This document shows positions 36,161 through 48,400 of a stretch of DNA of 64,000 nucleotides, piece by piece; the first letter of the stretch is position 1; every line of letters starts with the position of its first letter. The position numbers and the translations under genes are program-made. The DNA lies in contig OY997593.1 of the NCBI GenBank assembly GCA_963921825.1, forward strand, positions 51,940,039 through 52,004,038. Direction: 5' to 3'. The DNA is from Erodium maritimum (taxonomy: Eukaryota > Streptophyta > Magnoliopsida > Geraniales > Geraniaceae). The notes under the pieces are model-generated. The model was not told where the DNA came from, did not search any database, and saw only the letters and a list, made by a program, of their open reading frames with translations.

Positions 36161-36460
36161 AGATCCATAACTTTTTTTTGTGTGTATTTGATTAATAATT
36201 ATTGTAATCATATTCTTTTGATGATAAGGACAGGTGCTATTCATGGATACGTTTTTTTTTCTCTAATGTGTAATACAATTTTAAAAATATTGTTTTAAAA
36301 TCATAAAATTGACATTTAGCCTAGCCTAAACTAATCTATTAGACTACAAATATTTTTTTAGGAAGAGGGGGCTATATATTATATATTAAAAGAGAGCATA
36401 ACATCAATAAAAACAGGCCCTAACATCATGAGGCAAAGAAAACCGATAGTAAAATAAATT
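36161..36460. other. AT-rich spacer, nothing identified
   Basis: Runs of A and T, with no open frame of note and no terminal repeats seen. It contains the unresolved 5' flank of the LINE. Confidence 0.5.
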
Positions 36461-37250
36461 TCATTGGTCAAAATGATTCACTATGTTGTCTAGAAGATAA
36501 TAATGCGATAACTTCTTAAGAAACAGGTAAAACGAATCTAAACGGGATGATAGGACAGGACATTCCCCTTTCCGGATGATTGACACCGTAACTCTGGAAA
36601 GTGCTCCATGAATAAATTGCGTTAGCGGTCGAGACCCCCAAAACAATCGCTGAAGCCCGAGAGTGACGGTGTGGACAGTCTTGTAACCAGGGACTGGAAT
36701 GGCTCAATCGGACTATACATTCTCCCGAGAAATCAGTTGACATTGTCCCCCCTCTGATGATAATGAGGTCCTTTAAAAACATAAAGTTGTTGATTCTCGA
36801 TATGGTAGAAGAATGTCGTGACGGTACTTGGTGGAACCGATACCACCCTTCCTCCAGTGAGGTGGTGTTGCCTGCCGACCCCCCACTGGACCCCGAGGTC
36901 TTCATTTGTCGAGGATAGGGTGCTTACCGCCCCTCGTCGCTACTCGAGACACTCCAACAGGGTGTGTGTATCCCTTGGGTCTTGTGTCCAAAAAGTTCCC
37001 TATAGAGCGCTTTTCGTCTATAATACGTCTTCGCCGCCGTGAGTCTCTCAGGTCCACAAGTGAATCCTCTGAGCCCACAATCGTCCAACCATCCCTACCC
37101 CGACCTAAGGACTCATCTGGAGTAGTCTCAAACTCGCCTTCCGATGTTTGTGCATCATAGATCCTCACAGGCCATACCCCTATGAACCAACCGCTCCTCA
37201 CGTCGTCAAGCATAGGCATGAGCGGCCCCTGTACGGGCACGATAAAAAAC
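36461..37250 (-). other. Unassigned coding-like block
   Basis: The minus strand has two long frames: 36902-37240 (112 codons, charged, with DLRDSRRRRRIIDEKRS) and 36516-36905 (129 codons). They run almost end to end and could be exons or decayed pieces of one protein. I recognise no domain. AT-rich flanks on both sides suggest a decayed insertion. Confidence 0.25.
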
Positions 37251-37530
37251 TACACCGCCATAAATGTTCAATATTTATCAAAAAAATATATTTATTATCC
37301 TTATCTTTCCTTTTTTTTAATTAGAAGTGGAAATAATAAGTAACTATTCAATACTTATAAAAAAAGTAATTGTTCAATATTTACCAGAAAAAAAGTAACG
37401 TTTCGTTTTAAAAAAAATAATTGTTCAATACGATATGTATTAATATTTAATATTATTACCTACCATATTTATCTTTTCTTTTTTTCTAATTAGAAGTATA
37501 AATGTAGAATTAATACATAATTGTTTGATA
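37251..37530. other. AT-rich stretch with a short duplication
   Basis: A TTCAATATTTATCA-type string and an AATTAGAAGT string each recur (37319 and 37489 for the latter). No gene. Confidence 0.4.
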
Positions 37531-38900
37531 GGTTATAAATGTGTATTAAGTCATAATACTACTCGCCTGTCGAGACCCCTCTCCTTGCTTTGTCAAGACC
37601 GAAACCATAACCATGGAACTAGCCTCTATTCCCGCCGCCTCTCCCAAGACGAGCCCTCCAGAGGCTGCATCATCGGAGTGATCTTCCCCGCTGCCCTGGT
37701 CGGAGTCCCCTTCCTCGCCTGTCACTATGTCGAGGCCCTCGCTCGGCTCGAACACAAGATCGTCCGCCTCCCCTCCGAGCGTGATCGTCATCTCCTCGGA
37801 CGACTCATCCTCGAGTCCCTCATCTCTGCACCGATCCTATCACTCGTCTCCGACCTCGCCGTTCCCCACATGGGGGGCACGTCGTCGTCGCTCGGGGTTG
37901 GAAGAGTTACAACCAATGTGTGGCTTCGCGCGGGGGCGGCCATGGGAGGCTGCCCTTCGCTCCGATGGTCCTTCTCACAGTCTGCACCCAGGTTTCAAAA
38001 CCGCGGGAACCCATGACCTTACTCTAGGTAGGCGGTGGGTGCAAGGCCAGTGTTCAGGGTATCCAGCATCAACGGTTCATGCACGCTACGACCCATGACC
38101 TTGCTATGGGTCGTCGCTGGGCGCACGACCAACCTGGCCATCAGGAGCGCTTTGGAGAGGCTGCGCCCTATGACCTTTCTTTGGGGCATCTCTGGATACG
38201 CGACTGGCTGGGTAGTCTGGTAGGATTTGGTCGATCCCCGGAAGGCCCTAGGGTTGTAAGAGGCAGGGCTGAGCTCCTCAGTCCCCTAGGGTTTCTTACT
38301 CTCATCGTGCGGCTACACAGGGTGCATTGGGATATCAGCGGTCCCTTCGTGTGGAGCCTATAGCGCATTATGACCCTGCATGGGGGCTGGTAGGACCTCG
38401 ACCCTGGCTAAGACATCAATGACAGCAAGGCCACGATAGTATGGGGGTCGTCCGTCCACCTTTTACCCTGGACGCATAACCTAAGATAGGGTTGGGCCGC
38501 GGACTGGGGTTTGAGGTACCGTTGGTATCGGTCTCTACCTTGGAACATGGCCCTCTGTGGACAGGACCTAGGGATGACTTCGAAGGTCCGGGTCAGACAT
38601 GGAGTTGAATTCGCATTGCTGCATCTCCTAGGCCTCCTAAGGAGATGGCTTCTCTTTGGCAACAAGATATGGAGGATTGGGGGTCGGCAACTAGAACAGG
38701 CGAGGGCTGGGTACCAGCCTCGCCGATTCATATGAGCCACCAGGCCGGCCCCGGAAGCAGGAAGGAGTCTCTAGGGGTGGCCCACCAACCTTCCCCCAAC
38801 GACGTTCACAAGCTCGGTTGCCCTAACGAGGCAGAGTGTCACCCTTGGGTGACCCAGAAGTATCCAGACCCCACCTTGAGCAGTGTTCGTCGGCGGATTT
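37531..38900 (+). other. Unassigned GC-rich block with repeated HDLxLGRRW motif
   Basis: Plus-strand frames include a serine/acidic string VIVISSDDSSSSPSS (37727-38098), which looks like a SUMO-interaction-type motif, and repeated HDLTLGRRW / HDLAMGRRW / YDLSLGHLW strings (38010-38210). Frames change several times, so if it encoded one protein that protein is decayed. It may be a transposon-derived protein, but I could not match a family. A minus-strand frame in 37546-37791 is the composition shadow of the acidic string. Confidence 0.3.
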
Positions 38901-39420
38901 TTACTACCATAACTTTTCCTTTTTCGTTCTTAGTTTCGGTTTTAGTTATCTATATTTGGTTGTTAAATCTAAACGCCCCTAAGGCACATCATCAATACGT
39001 CGCCGACATGATAGTAGTGACAGGGTCTCTCTGTTTACCCTCTGGGGTCCTAAACATGTATTGACTCTTTAAATGGAATAGACATACATTTTCACTATTA
39101 AAAAAAACATGTATTAGGTGTATGATGATTTTTGTATTTTTATATATTTTATTATATATTTTAATTGTTTTATACTTATACTTTTAAAAAAATTCTAATT
39201 ACTTTGGAAAAATTTATTCTTATCTAAGACATTATGCATAAACTAATCAATCTAAGTTTTGAGTTTCATTCTCTATAAAATTTAAGTCTTTTTTTCAAAT
39301 TTTGTTACTTAATTTTTTAAAAATTCTACAAATAGCCCTCTACTTTCTTTGAATTTTCTAGTTGTGCCCCTTAAATATGTCTAACATTATGTATTACTAT
39401 CAAAACAATTTGGTGCTCCC
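38901..39420. other. AT-rich spacer, nothing identified
   Basis: T- and A-rich with no open frame of note. It ends at a C-homopolymer. Confidence 0.5.
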
Positions 39421-39882
39421 CTCCCCCCCCCCCCCCCCCCCCCCATTAAAAAAGTGGTAGAGCCACTGCTCGTACCCAAGATCATCCGGGGTCCCTGTAC
39501 CCCTCTCTGTCTCGGCACAGATGTCGACGTCCCTCGGACCAAGCCCCTGCACACGCCCAAGATAAGCCCCTGCTCGGGTGCCCGACCACCAAAAACAAGA
39601 GAGACCGACGGTGATTCGGCTCTTGCTGTAGACATAAACCTCATATCGTTCATACCATGGAGAGAGAGTGGTGGACCGGAAAAAGTCAAGCCTCCCAGAC
39701 TAATTATCGCCACTTCCGCCATTAAAGAGGGAATAGTAGGCATATTGCTACAAACCCTAAAAATACACGCAAAAGACAAAGGATGAACACTTGGACTGAT
39801 AGAATACAACATCAACCTTTGGCCGAATAAAAATTACAACACTACATAAAAAAACTATACCTTGGCTGTATTTCCATGACTG
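39421..39882. other. C-homopolymer and unassigned fragment
   Basis: A run of more than 20 C residues (about 39421-39444) is followed by about 400 bp with open frames on both strands (39454-39786 plus, 39387-39815 minus) that resemble nothing I know. Homopolymer length is prone to sequencing error. Confidence 0.35.
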
Positions 39883-39896
39883 AACATGATGTAGGA

Positions 39897-41382
39897 ACTC
39901 GCCGAAAAAAACCCTTTTTCTCCCTAGGTTCGCGTCTCTTCCAACCCTAGCCGTCTAACCGCGCCTCCTCTGTCGACACCGGCGATGGACCCGGCTCCGG
40001 CCAGGGTTATTGTCGGTGGTGGATCCTTCTCCCCTCCTTCCTTAGTCGCACTCTTCCCCCCCCCCCCCTTTATTTTTCTCCTCCGCTTTTCTTCTGCTCG
40101 AAAAGTTTCTTCTCTTTGTACTTCTTCTCCGACTGCTCATTTTTCTCTTGGCTCGTCGTCGGACGTGTGTTGGTGGTGCGGATCCTGTCACGGGCTGGAG
40201 ATTTCTCCGGGTTCTGGCTTTCTCTGGTCCGTGGTTGGGCCGAGATCTGTGGTGTGCACTTCATCGCTGGTGACCTCGTCTGGAACTTCAAGTGGGATCG
40301 ATTTCTTAGCCTCAAATGCCGGAGATCGGAGTGGTTTTGGATCTGGTGCTGCTGATTTTTGGGTACTCTTCCAGCTACAGATCGTGTTGTCAGCTCTGCT
40401 CGTCGTCGTCGCGTGAAACTTGTGGTGGACTACAACTGAGCTACCTTTGACTTGGTTGTAGTCATTTATTGGTGGCCATTCTTTTCCTTCATTTCCGATT
40501 TTTAGTGGGATTCGTTTCATTTTTTGATTCGAAGGGGATAGGGTCCGGAGGTCTCTGGTCACCGGTTTGTACAAGACTTGCACAACCTCGTCCTACCTTT
40601 CGCTGATGGTGGAACGTCGTTCGTGGTTTTGGTTGGGCTGAGATTGCTCCGTTGTCACTGCTCCGGCCTAGCTTCTCTTCCGGGTAAGTCCCGATTGGTA
40701 AGGTTTAATACCACACTAATCTGTCAGTATTTACACTACTCGGTCCCGAGTTTTAGTTTCACGTCGTACTTCTAGTTTTCCCTTACTCTGGTTTAGTAGG
40801 GGGCTCGTCGGGTATTTGGTGTTGGCCTCCGACTGGTTGTTATAGGTCTGCGGACCTTTGTTGAAGTCGATTTGTTTCTGAAGCTTGGGAACTGAGTTCT
40901 AGTGATTTTCGTCACTGGTCCTCCTCTGCCGTTAGTGGTGTAAGCCGCCGGCGTGTCTGAGCCTTCCGACTCTTTGAGTTGGAGGATCGGATGAGTTTGG
41001 GGTGTATTATACTTGGTCGGTTTTTGTGGTAGTCGGAAGTGCTTGGTGCTGCCGTGGAGTGTTGTTTTTTGTGGTTCATGGTTTGGAAATCTAGACTTGT
41101 TGTTTGTTGTTTTGAGCTTCACCGTTGTTTCTAGTTTTTAGACTGTTATTAGGCTCGTTTTAGCCCCTTGTTGGGTTTAGTTCCTCGGCTGTGTTTGTCG
41201 TGTTTGTTGCTTAATGGTTGTAATATCTGGTACTGAGACCTTTTCTCTGTTTATTTCCCTGTGTTAGGAGTACTTTAAGGCTAGTTTAGATACCAGTGCT
41301 CTTGTTTGTATGAGGAGATTCGTTCCTCTTACTTTGTTCTCAAATTTTTTAGATTTTTCATATATGCTAGCTTTCCAAAAAA
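39897..41382 (+). mobile_element. Non-LTR retroposon with 14-bp target duplication
   Basis: A perfect 14-bp direct repeat AACATGATGTAGGA flanks it (39883-39896 and 41383-41396), and it ends in an A-run, so it was copied through RNA. The head is pyrimidine-rich with CCCTAG and a GC-rich part containing a 143-codon frame from 39985 (MDPAPARVIVGGG) with no domain I recognise. The tail has a GAGGAGATTCGTTCCTC hairpin and is T-rich. There is no endonuclease or RT, so it is non-autonomous. It resembles 54135-55514 (reverse orientation) in composition and layout. Confidence 0.75.
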
Positions 41383-41396
41383 AACATGATGTAGGA

Positions 41397-41699
41397 TCAA
41401 GCACCAAAAAACAATAGCAGCAGCGACATCACCGTTGTCCTTCATGTTCTCTCTTCTCGGTAAGCTACTTTTTGACAGCAAATAAACATGTATCAGTCAG
41501 ACGAGGTGAAATCGGCTACAAAATACTCTTAACCTAAAAACCGTGAGAACCAATCCTAGCCACTCACACCTAAGATCCAACATTCACCATGATGCCACAT
41601 CATCACCCCAATTCCACTCAAATTCACGCCACTTTCATCCTTTCTCACACAAGCAAGGGCATAATTGTAATAGCATGGTGCCATGTGGACAAGTGTCCA
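41397..41699. other. Short unique stretch, no gene
   Basis: The palindrome TGGACAAGTGTCCA at about 41686-41699 also occurs in both Tekay LTRs (about 18989 and 27058). No open frame is supported. Confidence 0.4.
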
Positions 41700-42699
41700 T
41701 TTTTTTCTTCACCAATTCACTAATTTAATATTTCCTAGATTCATTTGAACTCCGATTAGCTTCAAACTTGCGCTAATATTTTTATTTTTTCAAGGGCTTT
41801 AAATCAAGATCAATCATGAATATATTTTGAAGCACGAAAATAAAAAGGTATATCGGGGTGATAAAAATAATGTTGAGTGTTGATAAATCTTCACTAATAA
41901 ATGTTTTATATCGGAGGTATCAAACTAGCGCTAAATGTTGATAAAAACTTGTACTAAGGTGATGAAAAACAAATAATGAGGTGATAAAAATCATGTTCAA
42001 TGTTGATAATAAGTGTGATAAACTAGAGTTTAGCGTTGATAAAAAAACATGTGATGGAGTGATAAAAACACATGTAATTTAATGATAAACATAGTGTTTA
42101 GTGTTGATAAAACTAATGTTCATATAAACACGTGATGAGGTGATAAAAACCATGTTCGGTTTTGGAAAATGAGGTGATAAAACTAGTGTTCAGTGTTGAT
42201 AAAACCAGTGTAGAATGTTGATAAAACCAATGTAAAGTGTCGATAAAAAAATACCCAGATATTTTTTTTTAAATCAGCCCCGAAATAATTCTTTTTTTCG
42301 TGCTTCAAAAAAAACATGTGATGGGGGTGATAAAACACACGTACTTTATGATAAACCTAGTGTTTGGTGTTGATAAAACTAGTGTTCATAAAAAGCACGT
42401 GATGATGTGATAAAATCATGATCAGTTTTGGAAATGAGGTGATAAAATCAGTGTAAAGTGTTGATAAAACCAGTGTAAAAGTGTTGATAAAACCAGAGCA
42501 AAGTGTTGATAAAAATTACCCATATTTTACTTTTTTAAAATCAGCCCCGAAATTAAAAAAAAATTGTGCTTCAAAATATATTCATGAGTGATCTTGATAG
42601 AAAGCCCTTGAAAAAACAAAACTAATGGCGCAAGTTTGAAGCCAATCAGACTTCAAACGAAGCGGAATAAATTAAATTAGTGAATTGGTAAAAAAAAGT
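41700..42699. mobile_element. Inverted-repeat element with internal GTTGATAAAA repeats
   Basis: The arms (about 41700-41840 and 42560-42699) are reverse complements over some 140 bp; the left has CACCAATTCACTAATTTAAT and the right ATTAAATTAGTGAATTGGT. Between them are two tandem copies of a segment of about 265 bp (from about 42044 and from about 42309), each built from GTTGATAAAACCAGTGTAAA-type units. No transposase is present. I could not find a convincing target duplication, so the class is open (MULE-like or other foldback element). Confidence 0.65.
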
Positions 42700-43129
42700 A
42701 ATATGATAGTTTTACTAAAAAGCTCTTCCCACTTACAATAAAATGTTGTCAATAAGTCAAATACTCAATTGCATCTCATCCCTCCATTCTTAAAATAGAT
42801 GGCTTAGATTGATTCTCACAGTTTTTAGGTTAAGACATGGTTTGTATTAGATTTCTTTCCTGACTACAAGTAAAAAGAAAAATTGACTTTTTCCTGTCAA
42901 CCTTAACCGGACTAAATGACCACAGATATTAGAAGGTTTTGGCAATTAGTTCAGCCGTAGATGGGCCTTACAGGAACCCAAACCCAGTCTTGTTGTACAT
43001 ATCAGCCCAAACCAAATCCTAACACGAATGGCAATAAAGCCCAGCCAATGTAACAGAACAGAAATGAACAGTAGCACATGAACGCAAATGTACCATCCTG
43101 TTCTGCAACCAAATCGATAGATGTACACG
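42700..43129 (+). promoter_or_regulatory. Presumed serpin promoter and 5' UTR
   Basis: This is the only sequence between the inverted-repeat element and the serpin start. There is no strong TATA box; GCAATAAAG at about 43030 and GCCAATG at about 43044 are weak candidates. The position, not a motif, supports the call. Confidence 0.35.
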
Positions 43130-43516
43130 ATGGATCTGCGCGAATCGATCAGGAACCAAACCGATGTCGCATTGGCCCTGGCCAAGCGCGTCATCTCCGA
43201 GGCCAATGAATCGGACCTCGTCTTCTCGCCGCTCTCAATCCACGTCGTCCTCAGCTTGATCGCGGCCGGGTCGGAGGGCCCCACCTCTGCCCAGCTCCTC
43301 TCCTTCCTCAAGAGCGAGAGCGCCTTCCACCTCGACTCCTTCTGCTCCGAGCTCGTTTCCCTTGTCCTCGCCGACGGGAGCCCCACCGGCGGCCCCACGC
43401 TCTCCGTCGCCAATGGGGTTTGGGTTGACAACTCCCTCTCCATCAAGCCCTCTTTCAAACAGATTATGGATGATGTTTACAAGGTTGCTTCCACTCAAGT
43501 CGATTTCCAGAATAAG
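43130..43516 (+). CDS. Serpin (plant Serpin-ZX type), exon 1
   Basis: This exon encodes the N-terminal 129 residues of a plant serpin, a serine/cysteine protease inhibitor that traps its target by a conformational change. It starts MDLRESIRNQTDVAL; I chose the ATG at 43130 over the one at 43121 because it aligns with the MDVRESI start of Arabidopsis Serpin1. Family landmarks are NESDLVFSPLSIHVVLSLIAAGS (strand 6B/helix B shutter region) and LSVANGVWVD. The exon ends after VDFQNK with donor AAG|GTACAC, phase 0, the conserved single intron position of plant serpins. Plant serpins usually lack a signal peptide and work in the cytosol or vascular sap; none is visible. Confidence 0.95.
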
Positions 43517-43795
43517 GTACACCAACACCTCTACATTTATCTCTGTCTTTATGCTTTTATTTCATCTAGATATGGTGTATTGTTCTTTTTAAGAGGAAGC
43601 ATTTGTGTGTATGGTGAATTATATTGATTTTTGTTGTGGGATAATTAATGACAAGGGCTTGTGGGTTGGTTAAGACAGTGATTTTGGGTATTGGGTCTGC
43701 TCCATTTTTTTGGATATCAATGTCATAAGAGAGCTTTTGTATACATCAATATAATATGGAATAGCCATTAAGAGCCTGTTGTGATTTAGTAGGTT
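43517..43795 (+). other. Serpin intron, 5' part
   Basis: T-rich intron sequence after the GTACAC donor. No element was recognised before the MULE at 43796. Confidence 0.6.
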
Positions 43796-44049
43796 GGGTT
43801 AATTACCTTTAGTATCCCTTATGTATTGGTAACGCTCTTATAGTACCTTTTATGTATTGGTAACACATTGGACAAAAATTTGGTCAAGTTTACACCATTT
43901 TGATGATCTGTAACCAATTCATAAGGCATGTTATTGTTCTGTTACCAAACATGAGGGGTATTAAATGATGTATGACCAATTCATAAGGGGTATTAAAGGT
44001 GTGTTACCAAAACGTAAAAACTCTTATTGAAAATTATAAAACTTTGGGA

Positions 44050-44542
44050 TGTTGGATTAAAATCCTATTGGGCACATATGTAATTTAATGTACATGTTAT
44101 CATAAAGGTGGATACAAATTAAAGTGATCAATTTAAAGTATTGTATCATAGGTATCATATATATTATCATGGTATTTAATGTGTAGATACCGGATTCATA
44201 ATTTGTTAATTGTTGAGGGGCCGAATAACAAATTATATAAACTTGGAAACCTAATTAGGGTTGTTGTGGTTATGGTCCCCAATAAATAGACGTGTTATCT
44301 CTTATTCTGTTTTACACCCATCTGAGAGAATAACCAAATTAGAGAGCGTCTACTTTATTGGAAGACCAAAATACAACTTGGAGATTCTTCGTTCATCGTT
44401 CATCAATGGCATCAAGTAAGTAACAATTCCGCTGTTATTTATTTGTGTGTTCCTTTTAATTCAACAAAGCTTTTATAGAAATATGATTTAGGGTTTATAG
44501 ATCGTTATTGTGTTCGTCTATCTAATCCCTAAATCACTAACA
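44050..44542 (+). repeat. 5' LTR of the intron Copia
   Basis: 493 bp. Possible promoter signals are AATTATATAAACTTGG (TATA-like) at about 44229-44244. The polyadenylation and R boundaries are not resolved. Confidence 0.92.
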
Positions 44543-45406
44543 AGTGGTATCAGAGCCGTCTTTGTTGGGTTATTTGAGAATTCGATACTTTGATTCATGA
44601 AATAAGTTTTGCTGATTTAATTCGGGATTATTGTATTGTTATACGCTATTTTGGAGTTGGTGATTGAAACCATAACAATTGTTCGTTGTTTGGTTTTAAT
44701 GGTGAAAACCATGCTATTGCCGATTATTATTCATACGATAAAGACTTGCCTGTTCAAATTTTGTGCTTTGTTCAATTCGGTCAAAAACAAATATTGATTT
44801 GACTTTTGTTTTATGACCGTGCATTAATTGTCAATGGATTCAGTTTTTTTTTATGGGCAATATATGTCTTCATCCCTGTAAATGCAGAATATATATTTTT
44901 TTTTATTAAATTGTATATGCTTGATGTGTATATAATTATGTATTAGCCCCTAGTATAATCATATAAAGTTTTAGTTCGGGAAAATTATGATTGTACGAAT
45001 TCAGTTTTTCGGAAACGATTAAATTCGTATTTTGGTGATGTCTGGTATTTTGTAAATTAATTGAAGCATAATGTCGCCAAAGTGACATCTTTTGTGTAGA
45101 TTAGTTTAATTAAAATATCAAGATGAATTTGTTTGTCTTTGTTATTCATGCGTTTATTAACGGACCCAAAGGCGAGTTAATATTTGGCCGAATTTCATAT
45201 GACAACTGCGGTGATAAATGTGTGACAATTATAAGGTGTTCAATGTGAGCAATTTTTTTTATGTGAGCAATGCACTGGTCCAAAGATAGGTGTTTGTTTG
45301 GCATATTTTTATTGTCAATGTTTGATTACTGCACCAAGAGTACCGTTTGCTGTTAATGTTGATATGCCCAAAGGCTAGACATTAATGTAGCGTTTGGTAT
45401 CTTGAG

Positions 45407-48400
45407 ATGAGAGTCACCATTATTTTGAATTTATTGTTTACTCAGGATTTTGACGTGAGCTTGTTTTACTTGCTTTGTTACATTTCAGACAATTATTCTG
45501 CTGTGTCGATATCTGCTAACATCGATTCTATACCTATGTTTAATGGTATAAATTTTAAGGATTGGAAAGGACATTTAGAAATAGTGCTTGGTTTCATGAA
45601 TATGGACCTTGCGTTAAGGGGAGAACAATCTACACTTCGCACTACAAAAGGCTCATATGATGAGAAAGGGTATTTTGAGAGGTGGGAACGTTCAAACCGC
45701 ATGTGTCTCATGATAATGAAACGCACTATTCCAGAAGCCTTTAGAGGAAAGGAATCCGAAAGGATTATTAAGGCCAAAGATTTCCTTGACGAAATCGAAC
45801 ATCGTTTTGCTGAAAACGATAAAGTTCAGTTTCAAGCTGCAAAGAAAAGTGAGAATTTTTCTTTGGTCTGTTCTGAGGTTAATTTAGCTTCAGTGCCTAG
45901 AAACACTTGGTGGATGGATTCGGCTGCCACTACCCACATAAGTGTTTCTATGCAAGGTTGTCTGAGTCACCGAAAGCCAAGTGATGTTGAAAGAAACATC
46001 TATGTGGGCGATGGAAAATCGGTGGAGGTGGAAGCAATTGGACATTTTAGGTTGTTGTTAACAACCGGTTTCTATTTGGATTTAAAAGACACTTTTGTGG
46101 TACCGTCTTTCAGACGGAATTTGGTTTCTGTTCTTTTAATGGACAAGTTGGGATATTGTTGTTCATTTGGAAACAGTAAGTTAACTTTGTCTTTTGATTC
46201 AAATGTTATCGGGACCGGTTATTTAAGTGCTTATGACAACCTTTACTTGTTGGAAACGATTGCATCTTACAATGAAGCCTTGCATGTGTAATCACGTGAC
46301 ACTAAACACAAATTAAATAAGGAAATTTCATCATCATTATGGCATAAGCGCTTGGGTCATATCTCAAAAGGTAGGATGGAACGCCTTGTGTCTGATGGAA
46401 TTCTGGAATCACTCGACTTCACAGATTTTGAAGTTTGTGTTGATTGCATCAAGGGAAAACAGACCAAAACAAAGGGATTAGGTGCCAACAGATCATCAGA
46501 CGTCTTAGAATTGATTCATACAGATATTTGTGGGCCATTCCCTACAGCTTCTTGGAATGGTCAACAATATTTCATAACATTCATAGACGATTACTCACGT
46601 TTTGGGTACCTATATCTCATTCATGAAAAATCTCAGTCTCTGGACGTGTTCAAATCTTATAAGGCTGAGGTTGAGAATCAACTCAACAAAAGAATTAAGA
46701 AAGTCAGATCTGATCGTGGTGGTGAGTACTACGGTAGGTATGATGGCTCAGGAGAACAACGTCCAGGTCCATTTGCTAAATTCCTAGAGGAATGTGGTAT
46801 CGTTCCGCAGTACACCATGCCTAAATCACCTAGCATGAATGGTGTAGCTGAAAGAAGAAATAGGACTCTTAAGGACATGGTAAGGAGTATGATTGCTCAT
46901 TCTACCTTACCCGAGTCTCTCTGGGGAGAAGCATTAAAGACAGCAGCTTATATTCTAAACAGAGTACCAAGTAAAGCAGTTGCAAAAACACCTTATGAGC
47001 TTTGGACAGGCCGAAAGCCTAGTTTAAAGCATTTTCATATATGGGGATGTCCAGCTGAGGCAATGCCTTGCAGACCTCAAGAAAAGAAATTGGACTCCAA
47101 AACTGTAAGCAGCTACTTTATTGGTTATTCTGAGCACTCTAGAGGCTATAAGTTTTATGATCCCATAAATAAAAACATTTTTGAGGCGGGAACTGCAGCA
47201 TTTTTTGAGGATGTTGAATTTGGGGGGAGAAATAAGGCTAGAAACATTGTCTTTGAGGAAGAAATGACGTCAAACTCAATTCCTATTATCACTTTTGATA
47301 ATGTTTAGGATCATACACCTGTCATTGATCAAGAAGTGAATCCGGAGCCTCAACAAGACAATGTTGAACAACTCCCCATTCAGGCTGAAATAGTTGTTCC
47401 AGAAGAACAAATTCAACTACCTCAACAACATGTGCCACTAAGGAGATCCACAAGAGAGAGGAGAAGTGCTATTCCAGATGATTATGTCATATTTCTCCAA
47501 GAACACGAGGATGGAATAAGGGAAGATGATCCAATCAACTTTCCTCAAGCCATGAAAAGTTTAAACTCTCTAAAATGGATTGATGCCATGCAAGAAGAGT
47601 ATAAGTCTATGCAAGACAATAAAGTTTGGGAACTTGTCCCATTACCTGAAGGTACGAAACCAATTGGTTGTAAATGGATTTTTAAAACCAAGAGGGATGG
47701 AAATGGTAATGTGGAAAAGTATAAGGCACGTCTTGTAGCTAAAGGCTATACTCAAAAGGAAGGCATTGACTTTACAGAGACTTTCTCTCCGGTTTCATCG
47801 AAAGACTCTTTCAGGATAATTATGGCACTTGTCGCTCATCTTGATCTTGAGTTGCATCAGATGGATGTTAAGACTGCGTTTCTCAATGGTGACATTGAAG
47901 AAACAATGTATATGGTACAACCAGAAAACTTTGAGTTCGGTGACCCAAAGAAAATGGTTTGTAAATTAAAGAAATCCATCTATGGACTCAAGCAAGCTTC
48001 CCGTCAATGGTACCACAAATTTCACAAAGTAATTGTCTCGTTCGGTTTTGAGACAAATATGGTTGATGATTGTGTGTATCACAAGTTCAGTGGGAGTAAG
48101 TATATGTTCCTGGTTTTGTATGTCGATGACATATTACTTGCCACTAATGATGTAGGGCTATTGCACGAAACCAAGAAATTTCTATCTGCTCATTTTGAGA
48201 TGAACGATCTTGGGGACGCCTCTTTTGTTTTAAGAATCCAGATACACTGAGATCGATCTCGAGGCGTTCTTGGATTATCACAAAAGAGCTACATCGATAA
48301 GGTACTTAAAAGGTTTGGCATGGAAGGTTGTAAACCAGGTGACACCCCTGTGGCTAAAGGAGACAAATTTTGTCTTGCACAATGTCCTGAAGATAACCTT

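Noticed and set aside
39421-39444. C-homopolymer, with similar runs near 2904, 40048 and 52979
   Set aside because: Could be a G-quadruplex-type signal, but length and reality of such runs are uncertain in assemblies and nothing nearby depends on them.
43235-43528. Minus ORF opposite serpin exon 1
   Set aside because: Antisense shadow of a GC-rich real exon.
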